The position numbers and the translations under genes were made by a program. 11,687 bases of DNA, from assembly GCA_026785815.1 (NCBI GenBank), contig JAJAZH010000160.1:1-11687 (forward strand). Reading direction: 5' to 3'. Within the stretch, counting starts at the first letter, position 1; each line of letters starts with the position of its first letter. This DNA comes from Ramlibacter sp. (lineage in GTDB: Bacteria > Pseudomonadota > Gammaproteobacteria > Burkholderiales > Burkholderiaceae_C). This document shows, in pieces, positions 6,401-11,687 of this stretch. Under the pieces are notes generated by a model, which did not search any database, had not been told where the DNA came from, and was given only the letters and a program-made list of their open reading frames with translations.

Positions 6401-8646
6401 ACCAGTTGAGCGCCTGGTCGAACGACCCGGTCGCCGACCCGGCTTCCGAGCACTGGCTACTGCAAGACCTGGACAGAGCGGAGCTGCTGTCGCTGACCGG
6501 TACCGGCGCAGCGCTGCGGGTTCGGCATGGCCAGGGCTATAGCGTGTTCGAGAGCACGCGCGCAGAACTCGACATCGAAACGACCTTCTTCGCCGATCGC
6601 GACCAGGCCGCCAAGATCGTCCGGGTCCGGCTGCACAACCGCGGCAGCGGCCGGCTGCGGCTGCGTGCGGTAGCGTTGGTCGAATGGCAGCTGGGAGCCA
6701 ACCGAGGCGAGCGGCGCAGCGTCGTGACATGGAAGACAAGCGAACTGCCCGCGCTGTTCGCCCAGCAGCGGGAACACCGCGCCGGCTTCGGCGGGCAAAC
6801 CGCGTACCTGATGCTGACCGGCGCCGGCAGGTTGTCGCAGTGGAGCTGCGATCGGAGCGAGTTTTTCGATCCGGCGGGCCGACTGGGCCTGCCAGAAAGC
6901 TGGGGCAGCCGCAGCGGCAGCGGACTCGACCCGTGCGCGGCGCTGGCCGCCGACCTGGTCGTCGGGCCCGGACAGAACACGACCTTCAGTTTCGTGCTCG
7001 GTCACGCCACGACCGCCGCACTGGCCGAGCAACGGGCGGCCGGCTGGAACGGACCGGACACGCTCGAGGCCCTGACGCAGGTCAAGGACTGGTGGCGCAA
7101 GCTCAATCAGGTCGTTCAGGTGACCTCGCCGGATCCGCAGTTCGACGCGCTGGTCAACCATTGGCTGCTGTACCAGACGGTGGCCTGCCGGCTCTGGTCC
7201 AAGGCCGGTTTCTACCAGGCCGGCGGCGCTTCCGGATTCCGTGACCAGCTGCAGGACGCGATGGCGCTGACGCTGGCCGATCCGCAGCGGCTGCGTGAGC
7301 AGATCGTGCTCAACGCGGCGCGCCAGTTCCCGGAAGGCGACGTCCAGCACTGGTGGCATGCCCCCGGCGGCGAAGGCGTGCGCACCCATTTCTCCGATGA
7401 CCTGCTGTGGCTGCCGTATGCCTGCGCCCACTACCTGGAGTGCAGCGGCGACGCCGGACTGCTCGACCAGCAGGTGGCTTTCCTGGAGGGAGCCCAGATC
7501 CCGCCGGGCGCCGAGGATGCTTACTACACGCCGCAGATTTCGGCCACCACCGCCACTGTCTACGAACACTGCGCCCGCACCATCGACCGCAGCCTGCGGG
7601 TCGGCGAACATGGCTTGCCGCTGATGGGCACCGGCGACTGGAACGACGGCATGAATCGTGTCGGCCACCAGGGCCGCGGCGAATCGGTGTGGCTGGCCTG
7701 GTTCCTGTGCACCGTGGTGGAACGCTTCGCACCGATCGCACAGGCCCGGGGCGACGGCGAACGCGCGCACCAATGGCTGCAGGCGCGCTCCGGCTGGATC
7801 GCGGCGCTGCACGGGCCCGGCTGGGACGGCGCATGGTTCCGCCGCGCCTTCTTCGACAACGGCGACCCGCTCGGCTCGCAAGCCAACGACGAATGCCGGA
7901 TCGACCTGATCGCGCAGGCCTGGTCGGTGCTGTCGGGCGCCTCGACGGCGCAGTACACCGGGCCGGCAATGGCGGCGCTCAAGGACCAGCTGGTCGATCG
8001 CGAGGCCGGCCTGCTGCGGCTGCTGACCCCGCCGCTGCAGCACTCGGCGAACAACCCCGGCTACATCCAGGCCTACCCGCCCGGAGTCCGTGAAAACGGC
8101 GGACAGTATTCGCATGCCGCGGTGTGGGCGCTGATGGCGCAGGCCCAGAGCGGCGACGTCGAAGGCGCGTGGAGCAGCTTCAAGTCGATCAGCCCGGCCC
8201 ACCGAAGCCAGCATCCGCAGCGCGCAGCGGCGTACGAACTGGAGCCCTATGTGACCGCGGGCGACATCTACAGCGCGCAGCCCTATGTCGGGCGCGGCGG
8301 ATGGAGCTGGTACACCGGCTCGGCCGCCTGGCTGTACCGCGCCGCGGTCGAAACACTGCTGGGCCTGGCAGTGCGTCCGGGCGGATTCTCGCTGTCGCCA
8401 CGCCTGCCGGCGCACTGGCCTTCGTTCGAGCTGCGGCTTCAGCTGCAGGAGCGCGACGTCCGGATCCACTGGGAGCGCGACTCCCACCCGCAAACCCTGC
8501 TGGCGCCCGACCTGCAGTTCGGCTGGGGCCAATGGGTCGAGCTGGAGCGGTTGCCATCCAGGCCGGTGGTGCTGCTGGTGCGCGGCCAGGCTCCGGCCGG
8601 GCCAGCGCAGGATCTCAGTTCCCCAGCAATTCCCCAACCGGCTTGA
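469..8646 (+). CDS. ndvB: Cyclic beta-1,2-glucan synthase (NdvB/ChvB/Cgs family)
   Basis: This 2725-residue inner-membrane enzyme should make cyclic beta-1,2-glucan from UDP-glucose; rhizobial and Brucella homologues have about 2830-2870 residues. An N-terminal region with PIRAELFG (about 39-46) is followed by membrane helices (about 411-463). The GT84 domain has the DxD motif TLDSDT (627-632), FTGKG (716-720), HDLLEG (743-748) and RLHRWTRGDWQ (775-785). More helices lie at about 814-857 and 944-974. The glycoamylase-like GH189-type cyclisation domain (about 985-1430) carries NWYDT (1088-1092), SMFEYLMP (1229-1236), GISESAY (1271-1277) and AHHHGMS (1367-1373). A degenerate GH94-like module (about 1437-1895) has LWRFGLSGDKPI, and a linker follows. 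The complete GH94 module (about 1925-2725) shows SGFRDQLQD, HWWH, GDWNDGMN (2389-2396) and RENGGQYSH, as expected of the phosphorylase that controls chain length. GTG 469 is the first start codon after the in-frame stop at 400-402. No exporter gene is adjacent. Confidence 0.96.
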   Translation: MPAAGARLKSADRDAVDWLGAVTPYARNILQSAGKSEPPIRAELFGIHRFEDHGRSLARAQVLDESSVRRKAPFFPRVEENLKALRSAYDQIALSSRRGQYVTPAAEWLLDNFHLVEAQLEQIREGVPRRYYAELPKLAGAPLAGLPRVYGIAWAYVAHTDSVLDPQTFTAFLNAYQEVSELRLAELWALPTTLRVVLLENLRRMADEIAAGKVARELAHAVGDAAEQISEEHLDRIDAQMTRCGLRRAWLTQLWQRVPTEQLDFSSTLVKWMERHCPDGQALVMESQSAQVAANLTVSNIITTLRLIGQIDWVELIEPVSHPLQLLQQLPSFGRESEITRQQITRAMEQLARQSRRTEREVAQAVLSVAQQSPSSPVEQTAGYYLIGDGRERLAASMQLPAPVPRRRIVRLWLYTMAITVGAAVLLWLASHRLDVTGWPELVFLLLLAFPASEAAASLVHRVLAESLKIRLLPRLELAGGIAAQDAALVVIPTMLTSPGATRVLLEQLERHWLANREQHAQFALLTDWTDADAATLHTDTALLADALAQVQALNHRTPVDTDAPPRFLLVHRPRTWSETQQRWLGWERKRGKLEMLVRALATGSWDGFLPLAPGLRLRPGIRFVLTLDSDTGLPPGALRELVAIGAHPLNEPKVDPVARRVVAGYGILQPRLIVPLTPDGKNTRFHRLFAGQAGMDPYNSAVSDVYQDLFGTASFTGKGLLNVAACHAVLDGRLPDGAILSHDLLEGSIARCGFVSDVTLVEEHPQHPGVAASRLHRWTRGDWQLVPVMRRARAFGIDGLGLWKMSDNLRRSLVQPACALLLTLSVFEGSLDPASAIVMVFGALLAGPLLGSLAGLVPTRRRIAWRHFFHVGRLELVRALAGAAWQFSQLAAQAGLLLDAATRSVWRMAVSRRKLLEWTTAAQAQATARQDLWFFLQQRWQMSLLCAGLAVASLWGAHPVVGVLLFGLWACSPLVHWWSARTGNLSPVETLGNKDRQYLRALARDTWRFFERCVGAEDNHLPPDNLQLVPEPVVAHRTSPTNIGLYLLAACCAREFGWISTGELTSRLQATLDTLDRLPKHRGHLLNWYDTRTLEILAPAYVSTVDSGNLAGLLLTVSQACSELARLGADGSAAQAALRMLATRCRELAMAMDFRCVYDGKRHLFHIGLRVQEQALDASYYDLLASEARLTSLLAIAKGDVPRRHWGALGRPFLSVGVTAGLKSWSGSMFEYLMPSLLMPEPVGGMLHSAACAAVSEQQATGAAQDLPWGISESAYFAQDHSLAFQYGPFGAPRLALRRTPPGDRVVAPYASLLATMFKPRAAAANLRRLEEMGGRGELGMFEALDFTVSRQPAAQPFSVVETFMAHHHGMSVVALCNVLCADAPRRWFSADAMVMAHEVLLHESTPRQIVESADPRHPPEPGDSQQAPVFQARKVNPVSDGWKPTHLLSNGRYTVALRASGAGVSRWNGQNISRWRDDLLRDAYGSFFYLRREGQPELVSLTAGPAPGAGWRYQARFMADRVQFDAQGEDIAAGITVLVSPEDDTELRIVTLRNTSRSAMTYELVSSFEPVLAAAAADEAHPAFSNLFIQTRWQPQSRALVIARRPRLQGDPEITAAHFLAGAEGEVVSLECITDRRGFRGRNRPTGASALAPQRTGADGEPVNGLDPVACLRVRVRIGPGAIARLTFATSAAFTESELDARIDSYLQPMHVERAVRMAATLAQVRLRDLGLAPEENLALQDLTTALMYSAPRTGTDRGPVDQRQLWRFGLSGDKPIVLVRVHSANGIPLVHSLLRAQPWWTFGGLAVDVVVLNSEPNSYLMPLQRDILALRDRLMQAVQNSFPRSDAAGFFLLREQEVSASEKAALIGLARVILTADGRPLDLQVTALRELWSGPASQPLLPAPAEAAAVAVASAESALPVSGQFDPASGEFRFALAPGQAPPRPWVNVIANPGFGFQVSEAGSGYTWAVNSRLHQLSAWSNDPVADPASEHWLLQDLDRAELLSLTGTGAALRVRHGQGYSVFESTRAELDIETTFFADRDQAAKIVRVRLHNRGSGRLRLRAVALVEWQLGANRGERRSVVTWKTSELPALFAQQREHRAGFGGQTAYLMLTGAGRLSQWSCDRSEFFDPAGRLGLPESWGSRSGSGLDPCAALAADLVVGPGQNTTFSFVLGHATTAALAEQRAAGWNGPDTLEALTQVKDWWRKLNQVVQVTSPDPQFDALVNHWLLYQTVACRLWSKAGFYQAGGASGFRDQLQDAMALTLADPQRLREQIVLNAARQFPEGDVQHWWHAPGGEGVRTHFSDDLLWLPYACAHYLECSGDAGLLDQQVAFLEGAQIPPGAEDAYYTPQISATTATVYEHCARTIDRSLRVGEHGLPLMGTGDWNDGMNRVGHQGRGESVWLAWFLCTVVERFAPIAQARGDGERAHQWLQARSGWIAALHGPGWDGAWFRRAFFDNGDPLGSQANDECRIDLIAQAWSVLSGASTAQYTGPAMAALKDQLVDREAGLLRLLTPPLQHSANNPGYIQAYPPGVRENGGQYSHAAVWALMAQAQSGDVEGAWSSFKSISPAHRSQHPQRAAAYELEPYVTAGDIYSAQPYVGRGGWSWYTGSAAWLYRAAVETLLGLAVRPGGFSLSPRLPAHWPSFELRLQLQERDVRIHWERDSHPQTLLAPDLQFGWGQWVELERLPSRPVVLLVRGQAPAGPAQDLSSPAIPQPA
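6154..6240 (+). other. Pro/Ala/Val-rich interdomain linker in the synthase
   Basis: Residues about 1896-1924 of the synthase are low-complexity (for example PAPAEAAAVAVASAESA) and contain no family motif. They lie between the middle GH94-like module, which ends near the helix LQVTALRELWSG, and the C-terminal GH94 module, whose beta-sandwich opens with PRPWVNVIANPGFGF. They mark the domain boundary and probably form a flexible tether. This is seen as composition only; flexibility is inferred. Confidence 0.6.
8615..8646. other. Convergent 3' overlap of synthase and AI-2E family gene
   Basis: The synthase stop TGA is at 8644-8646 on the plus strand, and the stop of the minus-strand gene is TGA read from 8617-8615. 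The last 32 bases are therefore coding on both strands. There is no intergenic space and no hairpin plus T-tract for either gene, so the transcripts must overlap tail to tail or end by Rho. Confidence 0.9.
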
Positions 8647-9823
8647 GATCGTCGACGCGGTCGCAGACGGCCTTGACGACCATCATGATCGGAATCCCCA
8701 GCAGCAGGCCCCAGACGCCCCACAGCCAGCCCCAGGCCAGCACGCCGATGAAGACGGCGACCGGGTTCATGCTGCTGGTCTTGCTGGTCAGCCATGGCAC
8801 CAGCAGGTTGCCGACAAAGGTGTGAATGACCAGCGACACGGCGGCAATCGCCAGCGTCATGTTGAGCTCGCCGAATTGCAGGAAGGCGACCAGCGCCGAC
8901 GCGACGGTGATCACCACCGAACCGATGTATGGCACCAGGTTGAGCAGGCCCGCAGCAAAGCCCCAGACCGCCGCGTGCTTCAGCCCAAGCATCCAGAACG
9001 CCAGCCCGGTCAACACCCCAACCCCGACGCTCACCACCAACTGCACCAGCAGGTAACGCTGGATCTGCCCGGTAATCTCGTCCAGTGCCTGCACCGTGAT
9101 CTTCTTTTTGCTCAGGCTGGGCCCGGTCATCTTGACCAGCTTGCGGCGAAAGGTGTCGCCGGAAATCAGCAGGAAGTAGGTCAGGAAAGTCACCACCATG
9201 ATCTGGCCGATCAGGCTGGCCAGGCCCAGTGTGCCGTTCCAGAGATGTTCCCGGATGTCGAAGCGCGGCTTCTCAACCACGACCCGCTGGACGCCCCGGG
9301 TGGCCGGAGTGCTGGAGCTGGCCTCCTCGGCCGCCTGTTCCAGTTGCGCGGCCGCTTTCTGCACGGTTCCCAGCGTCGACTCCTGTTCGTTGCGCTTGCG
9401 CATCGAGTCGCGCAGCTTCTGCGCCGCCTCCGGCAGCGAGATGATCAACTGGTTGGCATCGTCGCTGAAGGCATAGGCCGAAAAGCCGATTCCGCCCAGC
9501 AGGCCCAGGATCAGCACTGCCGCGCTCACGGTCCTGGGAATGCGCCAGCGTTGCATGGCATCGACCACGGGCGAGAGCGCATAACTGAACATGAACCCGA
9601 GCATCAGCGGAATGAAAAATGCGCCTGCCCAACGCAGCGTGGCCAGGGTGGCCAGAACCGCAAGCACCACCAGAGCCATGCTGCGGACACTGACGGGAAG
9701 ATGCAGCAGGACGCGGGACGGATCCTGCGGATCGGCCGCCAGCGGAGCGGGTGCAGGTACCGATGCAGGTACGGATGCAGATACTGGGGCGGGTGGCTCT
9801 TTGCCGTCGATGATTTCGTCCAT
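8615..9823 (-). CDS. AI-2E family transporter (PerM/YdiK-like membrane protein)
   Basis: A 402-residue polytopic inner-membrane protein of the AI-2E/PerM family (UPF0118). Members include exporters and Na+/H+ antiporters; the substrate here is unknown. After a Pro/Ala-rich cytoplasmic N-terminus (1-35) come hydrophobic segments at about 48-66, 68-88 and 100-119, then a charged, partly coiled-coil loop (about 120-195). Further segments lie at about 197-221, 257-280, 285-318, 324-343 and 353-386. Family hallmarks are LLNLVPYIGS (293-302) and PWLTSKTSSMNPVAVFIG (343-360). ATG 9823 was chosen as it follows the regulator stop by 11 bases with GAG nine bases ahead; ATG 9832 in the same frame would give 405 residues. 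Tight spacing to the LytTR regulator suggests one operon. The 3' end overlaps the synthase gene by 32 bases. Confidence 0.93.
   Translation of the reverse strand: MDEIIDGKEPPAPVSASVPASVPAPAPLAADPQDPSRVLLHLPVSVRSMALVVLAVLATLATLRWAGAFFIPLMLGFMFSYALSPVVDAMQRWRIPRTVSAAVLILGLLGGIGFSAYAFSDDANQLIISLPEAAQKLRDSMRKRNEQESTLGTVQKAAAQLEQAAEEASSSTPATRGVQRVVVEKPRFDIREHLWNGTLGLASLIGQIMVVTFLTYFLLISGDTFRRKLVKMTGPSLSKKKITVQALDEITGQIQRYLLVQLVVSVGVGVLTGLAFWMLGLKHAAVWGFAAGLLNLVPYIGSVVITVASALVAFLQFGELNMTLAIAAVSLVIHTFVGNLLVPWLTSKTSSMNPVAVFIGVLAWGWLWGVWGLLLGIPIMMVVKAVCDRVDDLKPVGELLGN
9750..9785 (-). repeat. Three degenerate 12-base tandem repeats in the transporter N-terminus
   Basis: On the plus strand the units are GGTGCAGGTACC (9750-9761), GATGCAGGTACG (9762-9773) and GATGCAGATACT (9774-9785). 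On the coding strand they give the alternating SVPA-type stretch within PVSASVPASVPAPAP. The unit is a multiple of three, so copy changes would lengthen or shorten this cytoplasmic tail without breaking the frame. Confidence 0.75.
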
Positions 9824-9834
9824 GGTTTCCATCT

Positions 9835-10602
9835 CTAGTTGCGCCGGCCGCCCTCGCCGCCCAGGCTGACCAGCGCCTCGCGCACGGCACTGAGTTGCCG
9901 CCGCGATACCGCCAGCAGTTCGTCGATGCCATTCAGGCGCACCGCCCACACCTCGCCCTCGACGGCATCGTCATGCTTCTCGAGTGCCCGCACCGCATGG
10001 CGCGCCACCAGCGCATTGCGGTGAACCCGCATGAAATGCGCCACGTGCTTTTCTTCCAGTTCGCTCAGGGAGGCGTCGAGGATATAGCTTCGGGCCGCCG
10101 TCCTGACGGTGATGTACTTGAGTTCCGCCTTCAGGTACAGCACCTCGTGCAACGGCACGCGCTCGGTCCGCCCGCGATCCTGGATCACCAGCGCTTCCTG
10201 CGGCGTGTCGGCCTGGATTCCGCGCGCCGCCAGATGCGTGCGCTCGACTTTTTCCAGCGCCATCTGGAGCCGCTCGAGCCGGACCGGCTTGGTCAGGTAG
10301 TCGGCCGCCTCCAGCTCGAACGCTTCCACGGCGTGCTCGGCATGCGCGGTGACGAAGATGATCGCCGGGGGTTGCGCCAGCGTCCGCAGCGCCTGTGCCA
10401 GTGCCAGGCCGTCGGCGCCCGGCATGCGGATGTCCAGCAGCACGGCATCGAAGCTGTGGCGGCGCAGCATTTCCATGGCCTGGGTCGCATTGGCCGCTTC
10501 GCCGCCGACCTGGGCCGCCGGCAGGGTGCAGCTGCCCAGCAGCGTTCGCAAGCGGGAGCGGGCCAGCGGTTCGTCGTCGACAACCAGCACTTGCAATGTC
10601 AT
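9835..10602 (-). CDS. algR: LytTR-family response regulator, AlgR-like
   Basis: A 255-residue cytoplasmic transcription regulator. The receiver domain (about 3-118) has the acidic pair D9/D10 in VLVVDDEPLARSRLR, phospho-acceptor D57 in LLDIRMPGADG, T85 in FVTAHAE and K105 in DYLTKPVRLE. A LytTR DNA-binding domain follows (about 138-243), with VLYLKAELKYITVRT, MRVHRNALVAR and AVSRRQLSAVR. The architecture and the RVHRNALVAR and VSRRQ blocks match AlgR, which binds promoters as a phosphorylated dimer. ATG 10602 was chosen because AGGAG lies six bases ahead and the receiver fold starts at once; the frame runs further upstream but only through the kinase gene in another frame. It sits 25 bases after the kinase and 11 before the transporter. 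The AlgR name is by family; orthology and targets are not shown here. Confidence 0.93.
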   Translation of the reverse strand: MTLQVLVVDDEPLARSRLRTLLGSCTLPAAQVGGEAANATQAMEMLRRHSFDAVLLDIRMPGADGLALAQALRTLAQPPAIIFVTAHAEHAVEAFELEAADYLTKPVRLERLQMALEKVERTHLAARGIQADTPQEALVIQDRGRTERVPLHEVLYLKAELKYITVRTAARSYILDASLSELEEKHVAHFMRVHRNALVARHAVRALEKHDDAVEGEVWAVRLNGIDELLAVSRRQLSAVREALVSLGGEGGRRN

Positions 10603-10608
10603 GGCTTG

Positions 10609-10613
10609 CTCCT
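10609..10613 (-). promoter_or_regulatory. Ribosome binding site of the AlgR-like regulator
   Basis: AGGAG on the minus strand, six bases before ATG 10602. It fixes the regulator start in the 25-base gap after the kinase stop. Confidence 0.8.
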
Positions 10614-10627
10614 GGGCCGACCGGTCG

Positions 10628-11659
10628 TCATGCGGGAACCTCGATCCGCACCTGGTAGACACCGTTGACCAGGGCGGTCTGGAACTGCCCCTGCACATCG
10701 TGCAGCAGGCGCAGGCGGTCGCGCACATTGTCCTGCGCAACGCCGTGCCCGCGCTTGCCCTGTCCGGCCGGAACCGTGTTGGTCACCTTGATCACCACCA
10801 GGCTGCCGCGGCGCTGGGTGCTGACGCGCACCTGCGCGCCGGTCGCGCTCGGCTCGACGCCGTGCTTGACCGCGTTCTCGACCAGGGGCTGCAGCAGCAG
10901 CGGCGGCACCTTCGCGTGGCCGGCGTTGGGATCGAGCGCCCATTCCAGCTTCAAGCGCTCGCCGAAGCGGACCTGTTCGATGCCGAGATAGCGGCGCGCC
11001 AGGGCCACCTCCTCGTCCAGCGTGACCGATTCACCCTGGTCTGCCAGCGCGTGCCGGAACAGGTCGCTCAGGTCCTCCAGCAGCGTTTCGGCGCGCGCGG
11101 GATCGTCACGGACCAGCGCGATGGCGCTGTTCAAGGTGTTGAACAGGAAGTGCGGACGGATGCGGGCCTGCAACTCCGACAGTCGCGCCGCCGTCGCCGC
11201 CGGCGTGCGGCCTTTCGCTCGCAGGAACAGGGCCACCACGATCAGCGCCGACAGCATCGCTCCGGTGACGGCCGACGCCAGCCAGTTGGCGCTGCCGCCC
11301 AGCCCCATCATGGCGATCAGGGCGCAGCCATAAATTCCCGCGACGATCCCCAGCACGATGCCAAACGCGCCCTGCAACGGCGGCGACAGTCGCTCCAGTT
11401 GCGACTTCAGGCTGCAGGCGACCATCAACCAGACCAGCGTGGCGGGTAACGCGGCGATGGTCAGCACCGAGATCCGGACGAACCATTCCATCACTCCGGA
11501 AACGCCGAACATGGCGCCGGTCATCATGGTGGCCTCGACGAACAGCACCGCGCGCATGATCACCCCGAGATGGCAGGCGTCGAACACGAGCACCGGCGGC
11601 GGCCTCTCGCGCAGGACGGGCTCGTCCATGAACGTCGATAAAATATGCGAGTCTTTCAT
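10628..11659 (-). CDS. LytS/AlgZ-type membrane sensor histidine kinase
   Basis: A 343-residue sensor kinase. Four hydrophobic segments (about 36-58, 62-84, 99-119, 127-146) form the membrane sensor, with no large periplasmic domain. The His_kinase (PF06580) core begins at SELQARIRPHFLFN, with phospho-acceptor H170. The HATPase_c domain has the N-box LLLQPLVENAVKHGVEP (about 254-270) and a G-box-like GHGVAQDNVRDRL (304-316). The FGERLKLEWALD and YLGIEQ blocks are typical of the AlgZ group. It should phosphorylate the regulator encoded 25 bases downstream. The start is uncertain: ATG 11659 has GAG with no spacer, ATG 11629 (MDEPVLRERP) also lacks a clear ribosome site, and the frame stays open to the window edge. 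The family is clear; the signal is unknown. Confidence 0.92.
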   Translation of the reverse strand: MKDSHILSTFMDEPVLRERPPPVLVFDACHLGVIMRAVLFVEATMMTGAMFGVSGVMEWFVRISVLTIAALPATLVWLMVACSLKSQLERLSPPLQGAFGIVLGIVAGIYGCALIAMMGLGGSANWLASAVTGAMLSALIVVALFLRAKGRTPAATAARLSELQARIRPHFLFNTLNSAIALVRDDPARAETLLEDLSDLFRHALADQGESVTLDEEVALARRYLGIEQVRFGERLKLEWALDPNAGHAKVPPLLLQPLVENAVKHGVEPSATGAQVRVSTQRRGSLVVIKVTNTVPAGQGKRGHGVAQDNVRDRLRLLHDVQGQFQTALVNGVYQVRIEVPA

Positions 11660-11687
11660 CTCAATTGGGGTCAGATCCCGATTATTG
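11660..11687. repeat. Edge of a probable dispersed repeat carrying GGGGTCAGATCCC
   Basis: The final 28 bases contain GGGGTCAGATCCC flanked by AATT and ATTATTG. I remember GGGGTCAGA-type sequences as multicopy elements, often near REP-associated tyrosine transposases, in beta- and gammaproteobacterial genomes. Only one copy is in the window and it is cut by the edge, so the repeat nature is an inference. It abuts the ATG at 11659. Confidence 0.35.

Noticed and set aside
8285..9838. A 517-codon plus-strand frame crossing the synthase end and the transporter
   Set aside because: It is in a different frame from the synthase and antisense to a clear AI-2E family protein; the translation is low-complexity with many His, Gln and Asp and no motif.
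9824..9949. Longer N-terminus for the AI-2E family protein, starting at 9949
   Set aside because: It would overlap the regulator gene by more than 100 bases and adds a Gly/Arg-rich segment unlike the family; starts at 9823 or 9832 fit the operon spacing.
10603..10740. Longer N-terminus for the response regulator, starting at 10740
   Set aside because: The extra 46 residues are Cys- and Arg-rich and antisense-like within the kinase C-terminus; the receiver domain and AGGAG support ATG 10602.
10349..11449. A 366-codon plus-strand frame over the kinase and regulator genes
   Set aside because: It is antisense to two genes with intact catalytic motifs; its own translation has no domain features.

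Overview
The window is GC-rich bacterial DNA with densely packed genes, most likely from a betaproteobacterium of the Burkholderiales. Two things point there: the 38-residue tail of phosphoenolpyruvate carboxylase at the left edge, and the AlgZ/AlgR-like sensor and regulator pair at the right edge. Both resemble proteins of that order as I remember them. This placement is an inference from memory, and a gammaproteobacterium such as a xanthomonad is not excluded.

Layout from left to right. Positions 1-116 hold the 3' end of ppc (+). Positions 117-262 are a short intergenic region with two strong hairpins, one just after the ppc stop and one just before the next ribosome binding site. Positions 263-493 hold a probable 76-residue protein (+) that I do not recognise; it has one C-terminal hydrophobic helix. 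It overlaps by 25 bases the GTG start of one giant gene, 469-8646 (+), which fills 70% of the window. That gene encodes a 2725-residue cyclic beta-1,2-glucan synthase of the NdvB/ChvB/Cgs type. It has a membrane-embedded GT84 glucosyltransferase, a glycoamylase-like (GH189-type) cyclisation domain, a middle degenerate GH94-like module and a complete C-terminal GH94 phosphorylase module.

The right part is a minus-strand operon read from the right edge inwards: a LytS/AlgZ-type membrane histidine kinase (11659-10628), an AlgR-type LytTR response regulator (10602-9835) and an AI-2E/PerM-family membrane protein (9823-8615). Gaps are 25 and 11 bases. The last gene runs 32 bases into the 3' end of the synthase, so the two transcription units converge and overlap with no visible terminator.

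How it may work together (inference): the synthase polymerises UDP-glucose into beta-1,2-glucan at the inner membrane and cyclises it for the periplasm, where such glucans act in osmoadaptation and host interaction. The two-component system would sense an envelope or other signal and control its own downstream membrane protein and other targets. No NdvA/ChvA-type glucan exporter lies in the window. No tRNA, rRNA, CRISPR array or complete insertion sequence was seen. The last 28 bases carry a GGGGTCAGATCCC motif that looks like the edge of a dispersed repeat.
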